Notes: generated from the letters alone by a model not told the origin. A DNA stretch of 18,964 bases from Paraprevotella sp. (GCA_017630975.1 JAGBUF010000290.1:1-18964), one strand, 5' to 3'; shown: positions 1-7,637, counted from the stretch's first letter. Program-made: numbers and translations.

Positions 1-26
1 ACGATTTCAATGGATTCTTTCTTGTA

Positions 27-770
27 TTATTCCTGAATAAACCCCTGTTGTTTCAACGCCTGCAATAAAGTCACACTCATGGCTTCATTGGCTGACTTGG
101 TGTAACGAATATCAGTAAACACTTGCGCCAATGTCTCCTTATGATTTATCTCTACAAACTTTTTATTTTCCGGCAAACGTTCTTTCTCGGCATAAAGCAT
201 ATCAATATCCTCTGGAAAATAATCGCTATACATCTCCTTATGCACCACTGCAGACAATGGCAAGCGGTCAGACGGTGTCGGTGATTCATCAGGCCATCCC
301 AACGTGATAGTCGCAACCGGGAAAACCAGTTTCGGCAAATTCAGAACCTCTATAATTTGCATCGGCATGTATAAGGTTGTACCCAAATAACAAACACCCA
401 GCCCCATAGACTCTGCCAAATTACAAAGCGTCTGCGTATATAATAGCGCATCGGAAGATGCGTTCATAAAGGAAAGCATATTATCATATCCGGGATGTGC
501 ATTTCTACACTCTGCCCATTTGGTTGTTCTATTGAAATCAGCACATATCGTCAAAACAACAGGGGCTTGCTTTACCATCGGTTGATTGAAATGCGCAGGC
601 GACAACATCTCCTTCATTTTTTCATCGCGAGTCACCACAACGCTATACAATTGCAAATTACCCATTGTTTGGGTACGCTCTGCCAGTTCCAATATCTCCT
701 TTAGGACTGCATCATCGACTTGGCGGGATGAATATTTCCTAATACTCTTTCTCGTTTTCAAATGTTCCAT
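27..770 (-). CDS. Nitroreductase-family FMN-dependent NAD(P)H oxidoreductase (NfsA/FRP-like size)
   Basis: A 247-residue cytoplasmic flavoprotein that probably reduces nitro, quinone or similar electron-poor substrates with NAD(P)H. The start MEHLKTRKSIRKY carries the basic 'R-x-S-x-R-x-Y' FMN phosphate-binding stretch (residues 7-13). Residues 30-40 (AERTQTMGNLQ) fit the second flavin-contact loop, and 'AESMGLGVCYLG' near residue 118-129 is the usual glycine-rich nitroreductase segment. About 65 residues follow the core domain, as in the 240-250-residue NfsA/FRP-type members rather than the 170-200-residue NfnB type. The gene stands alone, divergent from nrdJ, with a good -7 promoter element 25 bases upstream of its ATG. 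The physiological substrate cannot be read from the sequence. Family assignment is firm; the NfsA-like label rests on length and is less certain. Confidence 0.88.
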   Translation of the reverse strand: MEHLKTRKSIRKYSSRQVDDAVLKEILELAERTQTMGNLQLYSVVVTRDEKMKEMLSPAHFNQPMVKQAPVVLTICADFNRTTKWAECRNAHPGYDNMLSFMNASSDALLYTQTLCNLAESMGLGVCYLGTTLYMPMQIIEVLNLPKLVFPVATITLGWPDESPTPSDRLPLSAVVHKEMYSDYFPEDIDMLYAEKERLPENKKFVEINHKETLAQVFTDIRYTKSANEAMSVTLLQALKQQGFIQE

Positions 771-794
771 TTCTCTACATTGTTTTATCTAACG

Positions 795-802
795 CAAAGA
801 TA
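795..802 (-). promoter_or_regulatory. Bacteroidota -7 promoter element for the minus-strand nitroreductase
   Basis: Read on the minus strand this is TATCTTTG followed by C, a perfect match to the Bacteroides -7 consensus TAnnTTTG. It lies 25 bases upstream of the ATG at 770, predicting a short leader of roughly 15-20 bases. No clear -33 TTG/TTTG is seen at the usual spacing, so this rests on the -7 element and its position. Confidence 0.6.
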
Positions 803-858
803 TAAAAAACACACTATAACTGACTACTTTTCAACGCTTTTAATTTTTCAAAATTTCA

Positions 859-1011
859 TTTTGGAAAACTTTTGCAGTACTACAAAACACTTACAAGTCT
901 GATTTTCTGCACTTTAACTTTTATTTTTGGAAAACTTTTAATATCATGCAAATATTTTAAGTTTTTCACTTGGTTATATCAAAAAACATCTGTAGTTTTG
1001 CAAAACCTTTT
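859..1011 (+). repeat. Three spaced A/T-rich near-repeats upstream of nrdJ
   Basis: The 15-base sequence TTTTGGAAAACTTTT occurs exactly at 859-873 and 925-939. A close variant, TTTTGCAAAACCTTTT, occurs at 996-1011. Start-to-start spacing is 66 and 71 bases. Each contains a TTTT-NN-AAAA dyad. Copy 2 and copy 3 each overlap a perfect TAnnTTTG (922-929 and 993-1000), and copy 1 overlaps a one-mismatch version (856-863). They could be tandem promoters, operator sites, or both. The rest of the 771-1071 gap is A/T-rich, and I see no riboswitch-like fold or small ORF in it. Confidence 0.55.
970..1000 (+). promoter_or_regulatory. Likely nrdJ-folB promoter (-33 TTG, -7 TAGTTTTG)
   Basis: TTG at 970-972 and TAGTTTTG at 993-1000 (followed by C) are 20 bases apart, matching the Bacteroides sigma-ABfr promoter layout. 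Transcription would start a few bases after 1005, leaving a leader of about 65 bases before the GTG start at 1072. The -7 element overlaps the third copy of the TTTTG(G/C)AAAAC repeat, so a factor binding the repeat would affect this promoter directly. Confidence 0.6.
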
Positions 1012-1071
1012 TAAAAAGGACTCCCAATAACCGATAAATCTATTCAAAAAAACAAATAAAAACATACTACA

Positions 1072-3609
1072 GTGAAAGAGAAAATTTACAGCTACGACGA
1101 AGCCTTTGACGCATCACTCCAGTATTTTAAGGGAGATGAATTGGCTGCAAGAGTCTGGGTAAACAAATACTCCATGAAAGACTCTTTTGGAAACATTTAT
1201 GAGAAATCACCTGAAGACATGCATTGGCGTATTGCCAACGAAATTGCACGTATTGAAAACAAGTACGAAAACCCACTGAAACCGGAAGAAATTTTTGAGG
1301 TCCTCGATCATTTCAACTACATCATCCCTGCCGGTAGTCCAATGACCGGTATCGGAAACAATTTCCAAGTAGCTTCTCTTTCTAATTGTTTTGTTATTGG
1401 ACTTGATGGAGACGCTGATTCATATGGTGGTGTCATCCGTATTGACGAAGAACAAGTTCAGCTCATGAAACGTCGCGGTGGTGTCGGTCACGACCTATCA
1501 CACATCCGTCCAAAAGGCTCTCCCGTAAAAAATTCGGCTCTAACTTCAACCGGACTTGTTCCTTTCATGGAACGCTATAGTAACTCCACACGTGAGGTAG
1601 CACAAGACGGACGTCGCGGAGCATTGATGCTTTCAGTCAGCATTAAACACCCTGATGCAGAATCATTCATTGACGCCAAAATGACCGAAGGCAAAGTGAC
1701 CGGAGCCAATGTTTCCGTTAAGATTGATGATGCTTTCATGCAAGCCGCAACAGAAGGAACCCCCTATACACAACAATATCCGGTATATGGTGACAATCCG
1801 ACTATCTCAAAAGAGATCGACGCTCAAAATCTATGGAAGAAAATCGTTCATAATGCTTGGAAGAGTGCAGAACCGGGTGTATTGTTTTGGGACACCATCC
1901 TTCGCGAGTCAGTACCTGATTGCTATGCCGACTTAGGTTACCGCACCGTCAGCACCAATCCTTGTGGCGAAATTCCTCTCTGTCCATACGACAGTTGCCG
2001 CTTGCTTGCCATCAACTTGTACGCATACGTAGTTAATCCTTTCACAGATAAAGCATATTTTGATTTTGACCTATTCAAGAAACATGTCAGATTGGCTCAA
2101 CGCTTGATGGACGACATCATTGATCTTGAGTTGGAAAAAATCGAAATGATCATGAAGAAGATTGACTCCGATCCGGAATCTGATGAAGTTAAGGGTACAG
2201 AGCGTCATCTTTGGGAAAAGATTTACAAGAAGAGTGGACAAGGTCGTCGTACCGGTGTGGGTATCACAGCCGAAGGCGATATGCTTGCAGCGTTAGGTTT
2301 ACGCTATGGAACACAGGAAGCAACAGATTTCTCTGTTGAGGTACACAAGACTGTTGCCCTACAAGCTTATGGTTCATCTGTTCAAATGGCAAAAGAACGC
2401 GGTGCATTTGAAATTTTTGATGCAGAACGCGAAAAGAATAATCCATTCATCAATCGTTTACGCGAAGCAGACCCTGCCTTGTACGAAGAAATGGTGAAAT
2501 ACGGTCGTCGTAACATCGCATGTTTAACCATAGCCCCAACAGGTACTACCAGTTTGATGACACAAACCACATCTGGCATTGAACCTGTATTCCTTCCCGT
2601 ATACAAACGCCGTCGCAAAGTCAACCCAAATGACCCAGAAGTGCGCATTGACTTTATCGATGAAACCGGCGATGCTTTTGAAGAATACATCGTATACCAC
2701 CATAAGTTCCTCACTTGGATGAGAGCCAATGGTTATGACACCGAGAAGAACTATTCACAAGAAGAAATTGACGAATTAGTTGCAAAATCGCCCTATTATA
2801 AAGCTACAGCCAACGATGTTGACTGGTTAATGAAAGTCAAGATGCAAGGCGCTATCCAAAAGTGGGTGGACCACAGCATCAGTGTAACAGTCAACCTCCC
2901 GAACGATGTAGACGAAGAATTGGTAAACCGTTTGTATGTAGAAGCATGGCGTTCTGGATGTAAAGGATGTACCATCTACCGTGACGGTTCTCGCTCCGGT
3001 GTCATGATTTCAGTAAAGAACGAGAAGAAAGAAGCTGAAGTTCCTTGCAAACGTCCGGAAGTAACTGAGAAACGTCCTCAAACATTGGAATGCGACGTGG
3101 TAAGATTCCAAAACAACAAAGAAAAATGGGTGGCTTTTGTCGGATTGCTGGATGGATACCCATATGAAATTTTCACCGGTATTCAAGATGATGAAGAAGG
3201 TATCATGCTACCGAAGAGCGTCATGAAGGGACGTATCATCAAGAACATTGACGAGGACGGCAACAAGCGTTACGACTTCCAATTTGAAAATAAGAAGGGT
3301 TACAAAACTACCGTTGAAGGACTTTCTGAAAAATTCAACAAGGAGTACTGGAACTATGCTAAATTGATTTCTGGTGTATTACGCTATCGTATGCCATTGG
3401 ACCATGTCATCAAACTTGTCGGCTCATTGCAGTTGGAAAGCGAAAGCATCAACACTTGGAAGAATGGTGTTGAACGCGCATTGAAGAAATACATCTCCGA
3501 TGGAACTGAAGCCAAAGGTGTAAAATGCCCGAATTGCGGACATGAAACATTAGTATATCAAGAAGGATGCTTAATCTGCAAACACTGCGGTGCATCAAGA
3601 TGTGGATAA
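1072..3609 (+). CDS. nrdJ: Adenosylcobalamin-dependent (class II) ribonucleotide reductase
   Basis: This 845-residue enzyme reduces ribonucleotides to deoxyribonucleotides using a cobalamin-generated radical, without oxygen. The ten-stranded barrel motifs are visible: SNCF with Cys106; NPCGE at 296-300 with the expected thiyl-radical Cys298 and Glu300; Cys309, 11 residues further on, as redox partner of Cys106; and the phosphate-binding PTGTTS stretch. The C-terminal 30 residues are cysteine-rich (CPNC at 819-822, then Cys833, 836, 839 and 844). They suit the swinging disulphide tail and a zinc-ribbon-like fold. No N-terminal ATP-cone precedes the reductase domain. The start is GTG: an in-frame TAA lies at 1057, and MKEKIYSYDEAFD fits the usual beginning of this clade's proteins. 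folB follows 7 bases later, so the two are probably co-transcribed. No cobalamin riboswitch is apparent in the leader. Confidence 0.95.
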   Translation: MKEKIYSYDEAFDASLQYFKGDELAARVWVNKYSMKDSFGNIYEKSPEDMHWRIANEIARIENKYENPLKPEEIFEVLDHFNYIIPAGSPMTGIGNNFQVASLSNCFVIGLDGDADSYGGVIRIDEEQVQLMKRRGGVGHDLSHIRPKGSPVKNSALTSTGLVPFMERYSNSTREVAQDGRRGALMLSVSIKHPDAESFIDAKMTEGKVTGANVSVKIDDAFMQAATEGTPYTQQYPVYGDNPTISKEIDAQNLWKKIVHNAWKSAEPGVLFWDTILRESVPDCYADLGYRTVSTNPCGEIPLCPYDSCRLLAINLYAYVVNPFTDKAYFDFDLFKKHVRLAQRLMDDIIDLELEKIEMIMKKIDSDPESDEVKGTERHLWEKIYKKSGQGRRTGVGITAEGDMLAALGLRYGTQEATDFSVEVHKTVALQAYGSSVQMAKERGAFEIFDAEREKNNPFINRLREADPALYEEMVKYGRRNIACLTIAPTGTTSLMTQTTSGIEPVFLPVYKRRRKVNPNDPEVRIDFIDETGDAFEEYIVYHHKFLTWMRANGYDTEKNYSQEEIDELVAKSPYYKATANDVDWLMKVKMQGAIQKWVDHSISVTVNLPNDVDEELVNRLYVEAWRSGCKGCTIYRDGSRSGVMISVKNEKKEAEVPCKRPEVTEKRPQTLECDVVRFQNNKEKWVAFVGLLDGYPYEIFTGIQDDEEGIMLPKSVMKGRIIKNIDEDGNKRYDFQFENKKGYKTTVEGLSEKFNKEYWNYAKLISGVLRYRMPLDHVIKLVGSLQLESESINTWKNGVERALKKYISDGTEAKGVKCPNCGHETLVYQEGCLICKHCGASRCG

Positions 3610-3616
3610 CAACAAT

Positions 3617-3985
3617 ATGCTGATAACAGAGAGCAATATTACATTCAAGCAAATGCGGATTTATGCCTATCATGGCGTAAATCCGCAGGAGCGTTTAACG
3701 GGTGCATACTTTTACATTGACCTAACGATTTCCGTTGATTTCCAGAAAGCGTTGGAATCGGATAATCTTAAAGATACTATCAATTACGCAGAGCTCTATC
3801 ATTGCATCAAAGAAGAAATGGCTATTCCTTCTCAATTATTGGAACACGCAGCAGGAAGAATAGCAAAACGTCTTTTTGATAATTTTCCAACAATCAAAAA
3901 TATCAAATTGACATTAACAAAAGAGAATCCCCCTATGGGAGCAGATATACAACATACAGGAGTAGAAATAAGTGCCAATAGATAA
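3617..3985 (+). CDS. folB: Dihydroneopterin aldolase
   Basis: A 122-residue enzyme of folate synthesis that splits 7,8-dihydroneopterin into 6-hydroxymethyl-7,8-dihydropterin and glycolaldehyde. The family pattern is clear: MRIYAYHG at 13-20; Glu25, corresponding to the conserved active-site Glu; D(T)INYAEL at 53-60; LLEHAA with the pterin-binding Glu76; and LTKENPP with the catalytic Lys102. Length matches the 115-125-residue family. An earlier in-frame ATG at 3590 lies inside the 3' end of nrdJ and would add nine residues (MHQDVDNNN) not typical of the family. I therefore chose ATG 3617, which begins MLITESNITFKQM. The gene sits 7 bases after nrdJ, so it probably shares its promoter and may be translationally coupled. 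Both products support DNA precursor supply. Confidence 0.93.
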   Translation: MLITESNITFKQMRIYAYHGVNPQERLTGAYFYIDLTISVDFQKALESDNLKDTINYAELYHCIKEEMAIPSQLLEHAAGRIAKRLFDNFPTIKNIKLTLTKENPPMGADIQHTGVEISANR

Positions 3986-4051
3986 TTTATATACACTCCA
4001 CAAAACACTACTTCTATCATCTTTTTCCCACCTACTACCACAATAAAATTC

Positions 4052-4069
4052 ATATTGTTCAAACAATAT
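4052..4069. repeat. Perfect 8+8 palindrome in the folB-oadG gap
   Basis: ATATTGTT-CA-AACAATAT is a perfect dyad with a 2-base centre, the size and shape of a dimeric regulator's operator. It lies 67 bases after folB and 167 before oadG. It is too A/T-rich and tight-looped for a convincing terminator. The remainder of 3986-4235 is A/T-rich with no coding potential that I can support. The binding protein is unknown. Confidence 0.4.
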
Positions 4070-4173
4070 CAACTCCCTCATTTTCAACACACATCATTCC
4101 TTCATCCATTCTTACCAACTCAATTATTTTGCTATTTCTTTCATTACAACTTCCAAAAGACATTTTTTTTGTG

Positions 4174-4181
4174 TAAATTCG
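4174..4181 (+). promoter_or_regulatory. Weak candidate -7 element for the oadGAB operon
   Basis: TAAATTCG followed by C matches TAnnTTTG at all but one fixed position. It is 55 bases upstream of the oadG ATG and follows a T-run. No -33 TTTG is found at the usual distance. It is the best candidate in this gap but is not strong. Confidence 0.3.
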
Positions 4182-4235
4182 CAATCTAAAAGCGCAAATC
4201 CGCACCTTATAAAAGAAAGAAACAAAATAGCAGTC

Positions 4236-4496
4236 ATGGAAAATATAGGAATTGCATTACAACTTATGGTAGTCGGCATGATTACCGTCTTTATTATCTT
4301 AATCATTGTCATACAGCTTGGCAAGTTGTTGATATGGACAGTAAATAAAATTGCACCCGAAGAGGTCGTAGCCCCCAAAGGTAAACCCACCTCAACAGTT
4401 ACAAAGATAGATGCACAGACTCTGTCTATCATACAAGCTGCCATCACAAAACTGACAAATGGGAAAGGTAGTATTAAAAATATTGAAAGAATATAA
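4236..4496 (+). CDS. oadG: Oxaloacetate decarboxylase-type gamma subunit (OadG)
   Basis: This 86-residue protein has one membrane segment at about residues 8-31 (VVGMITVFIILIIVIQLG core), then a charged, proline-containing cytoplasmic tail. That is the usual build of OadG, the small membrane subunit that holds the alpha and beta subunits together. The opening 'GIALQLMVVGMITVFIIL' resembles the family signature region. The tail lacks the histidine-rich end described for enterobacterial OadG, so zinc binding is not evident here. The assignment leans partly on context: it is the first of three genes in the order gamma-alpha-beta, 29 bases before oadA. A very short membrane protein like this could not be named on sequence alone. 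Confidence 0.85.
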   Translation: MENIGIALQLMVVGMITVFIILIIVIQLGKLLIWTVNKIAPEEVVAPKGKPTSTVTKIDAQTLSIIQAAITKLTNGKGSIKNIERI

Positions 4497-4525
4497 TACA
4501 GAACAAGAACAATCATAAATACACG

Positions 4526-6367
4526 ATGGAAAAAAGAGAAGTAAAATTTAGTTTGGTCTTCCGCGACATGTGGCAAAGTGCCGGAAAATATGTACCACGC
4601 GTAGACCAACTTATGAAAGTAGCGCCCGCCATCATCAAAATGGGATGTTTTGACCGCGTTGAAACAAATGGTGGAGGATTTGAGCAAGTCAATCTTTTAT
4701 TTGGAGAGAATCCCAATAATGCAGTCCGTCAATGGACCCGTCCTTTTCATGAAGCAGGGATACAAACCCATATGCTTGATCGCGCCTTAAACGGTTTGCG
4801 CATGAGCCCGGTTCCTGCGGATGTCCGTCGCTTATTTTACAAAGTAAAAAAAGCACAAGGTACAGATATTGCACGTACATTCTGCGGATTAAATGATATA
4901 CGCAACATAGCACCAAGCATCAAATATGCCAAGGATGCCGGTATGATTTCACAATGTAGCATGTGTATCACTCACTCACCGATACACACTGTGGACTATT
5001 ACGTGAATATGGCTAAACAGCTTATTGATTTAGGTGCTGACGAAATTTGCTTGAAGGACATGGCCGGTATCGGTCGTCCTGAGACACTGGGCAAAATCTG
5101 TGCAGGAATCAAAGCCTACAAGAAAGACATCGTTATCCAGTACCATTCACATGCCGGTCCCGGATTCAATATGGCATCCATCCTTGAAGTATGTAAAAAT
5201 GGTTGCGACTATATTGACACAGCTGTTGCTCCTCTTTCATGGGGAACAGGGCATGCAGACATCCTTGCAGTACAAGCCATGTTGAAAGATGCCGGATTTA
5301 AAGTAAAAGAAATCAATATGTCTGCCTACATGGAGGTGCGCACTCAGGTACAAGAAATGATGGATGATTTCTTGGGATACTATTGCAACCCACTGAACCG
5401 CATCAACAATTCCTTGCTTATTGCTCCAGGACTTCCGGGCGGCATGATGGGTTCACTGATGGCTGATTTGGAAACTAACTTGACTTCTCTCAATAAATGG
5501 AAAGCTAAGCACGGACAGGCAGAATTGAGCGAAGACGATTTATTGGTTAAATTATTTGATGAGGTAGCCTACATCTGGCCTAAAGTCGGTTATCCATGCT
5601 TAGTTACTCCATTCAGCCAATATGTTAAGAATCTTGCACTGATGAATGTCATCCAAATGGAGAAAGGCAAAGAACGCTGGAGTATGATTGCTGACGACAT
5701 TTGGGATATGATATTGGGTAAAGCTGGGCGTTTACCGGGAGAAATTGCACCGGAAATCAAGGCTTTGGCAGAAGAACAAGGACGTGTTTTCTCTGATACA
5801 GACCCACAGGAGAATTATCCTGATGAGTTAGACAAATACAAGAAACTCATGGAAGAAAAAGGATGGGAACTTGGAGAAGACGATGAAGAACTCTTTGAAT
5901 ATGCCATGCACCCCTCACAATATGAGGCATACAAAAGCGGCAAAGCAAAAGAAGATTTCTTGAACGACTTGGCAAAACGCCGTGAAGAGGCGAACGCCCC
6001 ATCTACAGGAAACTCACAACCAGAAAGCGTAACCGTAACAGTCAATGGTCAATCTTATAAGGTAGATATCACTTACGGCGACGTTCCCGTACAAGAAAAT
6101 GCTGTTTCAACAAACGTAGCAACTACTGGTGAAGGAGAAGACATCATTGCCCCCTTGGAAGGAAAGTTCTATTTAACAAAGAGCACACAGGAAACACCCA
6201 AGAAAGTGGGTGACAAAGTGGTTGCCGGCGATACCATTGCCTATATTGAAGCAATGAAAACATACAATGCTATACGTGCAGAATTTGACGGTGTCATTAC
6301 AGCTATCATTGCCAACCCAGGAGACACTGTTGAAGAGGATGATGTAATCATTAAAATAGCCAAATAA
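4526..6367 (+). CDS. oadA: Biotin-dependent decarboxylase alpha subunit, OadA-like (divergent carboxyltransferase plus biotin carrier)
   Basis: This 613-residue protein would transfer the carboxyl group of a 2-oxo acid (oxaloacetate in the classical system) to biotin, for decarboxylation by the membrane beta subunit. The N-terminal carboxyltransferase TIM barrel spans roughly 5-265, and a conserved PYC/OADA domain runs to about 480. A linker and a C-terminal biotinyl domain (about 535-613) follow. Metal and catalytic residues are present: Asp14 (FRDMWQS), Lys177 (CLKDMAG), His207/His209 (YHSHAG) and the VTPFSQ threonine. Several flanking motifs differ from ordinary OadA: RDMWQS for RD(A/G)HQS, FCGLND for FDALND, HSHAGPG for HTHATSG, and GTGHADIL for a GTSHP-type motif. 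The biotinyl-lysine is Lys578 in EAMKT, where most carriers have EAMKM. It lies 5 bases before oadB. The role in a Na+-pumping complex is well supported by context; the exact substrate is uncertain. Confidence 0.87.
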   Translation: MEKREVKFSLVFRDMWQSAGKYVPRVDQLMKVAPAIIKMGCFDRVETNGGGFEQVNLLFGENPNNAVRQWTRPFHEAGIQTHMLDRALNGLRMSPVPADVRRLFYKVKKAQGTDIARTFCGLNDIRNIAPSIKYAKDAGMISQCSMCITHSPIHTVDYYVNMAKQLIDLGADEICLKDMAGIGRPETLGKICAGIKAYKKDIVIQYHSHAGPGFNMASILEVCKNGCDYIDTAVAPLSWGTGHADILAVQAMLKDAGFKVKEINMSAYMEVRTQVQEMMDDFLGYYCNPLNRINNSLLIAPGLPGGMMGSLMADLETNLTSLNKWKAKHGQAELSEDDLLVKLFDEVAYIWPKVGYPCLVTPFSQYVKNLALMNVIQMEKGKERWSMIADDIWDMILGKAGRLPGEIAPEIKALAEEQGRVFSDTDPQENYPDELDKYKKLMEEKGWELGEDDEELFEYAMHPSQYEAYKSGKAKEDFLNDLAKRREEANAPSTGNSQPESVTVTVNGQSYKVDITYGDVPVQENAVSTNVATTGEGEDIIAPLEGKFYLTKSTQETPKKVGDKVVAGDTIAYIEAMKTYNAIRAEFDGVITAIIANPGDTVEEDDVIIKIAK

Positions 6368-6372
6368 AATTC

Positions 6373-7620
6373 ATGGAACAATTACTGGATATATTAGATA
6401 AACTATACAGAATGACGGCGTTCAGTAATATCGTTGCTGACCCGACATTCTTGATCATGTATGCGCTTGCATTCATCTTATTATACTTGGGTATAGTAAA
6501 GAAATACGAGCCTCTTTTGTTAGTTCCCATTGCATTCGGAGTATTGCTTGCCAACTTCCCTGGAGGCGAGATGGGTGTTATCCAAGCCGATTCAGAAGGC
6601 TACATCACATTGGCCAACGGAAGCAAGAAAATCATTTGGGATATGCCATTGCATGATATCGCTCACGAATTGGGTCTGATGAATTTTCTTTATTACATGC
6701 TGATTAAGACAGGCTTCCTTCCCCCTATTATATTTATGGGAGTCGGAGCACTGACTGACTTTGGGCCTATGTTGCGTAACCTACGCCTCTCTATCTTTGG
6801 TGCGGCAGCCCAATTCGGAATCTTTTCTGTATTATTGGTTGCTATACTTATGGGATTCACGCCTAAAGAAGCCGCATCGCTTGGTATTATCGGAGGAGCA
6901 GATGGTCCTACAGCTATTTTTACAACCATCAAATTAGCGCCACACTTGTTAGGCCCTATTGCTATTGCAGCATACTCTTATATGGCATTGGTTCCCGTCA
7001 TCATTCCATTGGTTGTAAAACTGACATGTAGCAAGAAAGAATTGATGATCAATATGAAGGAGCAAGAAAAAATGCATCCTTCAACAACAGAAATCAAGAA
7101 TCTCCGCGTTCTGAAGATTATCTTCCCCATTGCCGTTACTACAGTCGTTGCACTTTTTGTGCCTTCTGCTGTACCTTTGGTTGGTATGCTTATGTTTGGA
7201 AATCTTATCAAAGAAATAGGAGCTGACACCAGTCGTCTATTTGATGCAGCATCCAATTCTATCATGAATGCCGCCACAATTTTCTTAGGTATTTGTGTTG
7301 GAGGAACGATGACAGCAGAAGCATTCTTAAATCTGCAAACAATAGGCATTGTCATCGGTGGATTCCTTGCATTTGCATTGTCTATTGCATCAGGAATTTT
7401 CATGGTAAAACTCTTCAACTTGTTCTGCAAGAAGAAAATAAACCCGCTGATTGGAGCAACCGGTTTGAGTGCTGTACCAATGGCAAGTCGTGTCTGCAAC
7501 GAGATAGCCACCAAATATGATGCTAAAAACCATGTGCTCAACTACTGTATGGCATCTAATATTTCCGGTGTTATCGGCTCAGCTGTTGCAGCCGGTGTCT
7601 TGATATCATTCTTGGGATAA
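6373..7620 (+). CDS. oadB: Na+-translocating decarboxylase beta subunit (OadB family)
   Basis: A 415-residue inner-membrane protein with about nine hydrophobic segments. It decarboxylates carboxybiotin and couples this to Na+ export. Family residues are visible: GGADGPTAIF at 174-183 with the Na+-site Asp177; AAYSYMALVP at 199-208; and the SAVPMASRV stretch at 366-374 with the conserved Ser366 and Arg373. The final SGVIGSAVAAGVL is also typical. Compared with the enterobacterial protein there seems to be an extra polar stretch between about residues 63 and 100, after the second hydrophobic segment. OadB, MmdB and GcdB share this fold, so the subunit itself does not fix the substrate. It is last in the oadGAB operon and is followed by a strong stem-loop. 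Confidence 0.93.
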   Translation: MEQLLDILDKLYRMTAFSNIVADPTFLIMYALAFILLYLGIVKKYEPLLLVPIAFGVLLANFPGGEMGVIQADSEGYITLANGSKKIIWDMPLHDIAHELGLMNFLYYMLIKTGFLPPIIFMGVGALTDFGPMLRNLRLSIFGAAAQFGIFSVLLVAILMGFTPKEAASLGIIGGADGPTAIFTTIKLAPHLLGPIAIAAYSYMALVPVIIPLVVKLTCSKKELMINMKEQEKMHPSTTEIKNLRVLKIIFPIAVTTVVALFVPSAVPLVGMLMFGNLIKEIGADTSRLFDAASNSIMNAATIFLGICVGGTMTAEAFLNLQTIGIVIGGFLAFALSIASGIFMVKLFNLFCKKKINPLIGATGLSAVPMASRVCNEIATKYDAKNHVLNYCMASNISGVIGSAVAAGVLISFLG

Positions 7621-7637
7621 AAACATCTATCATAACT

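Noticed and set aside
811..826. ACACTATAACTGACTA as an NrdR box
   Set aside because: It resembles only one half of the NrdR palindrome, is not paired with a second box at the usual spacing, and lies nearer the nitroreductase gene than the nrdJ promoter.
3590..3616. Upstream ATG giving folB nine extra residues
   Set aside because: It lies inside the nrdJ coding end, and the added MHQDVDNNN is not part of the FolB family start.
4052..4069. Palindrome as folB terminator
   Set aside because: Almost no G/C pairs, a two-base centre and no following U-run.
4124..4687. 187-residue minus-strand ORF across the oadG region
   Set aside because: It lies opposite oadG and the start of oadA, has no recognisable domain, and reads as an antisense shadow of well-identified genes.
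6978..7541. 187-residue minus-strand ORF inside oadB
   Set aside because: Hydrophobic-looking only because it is the complement of a membrane-protein gene; no family resemblance or promoter.
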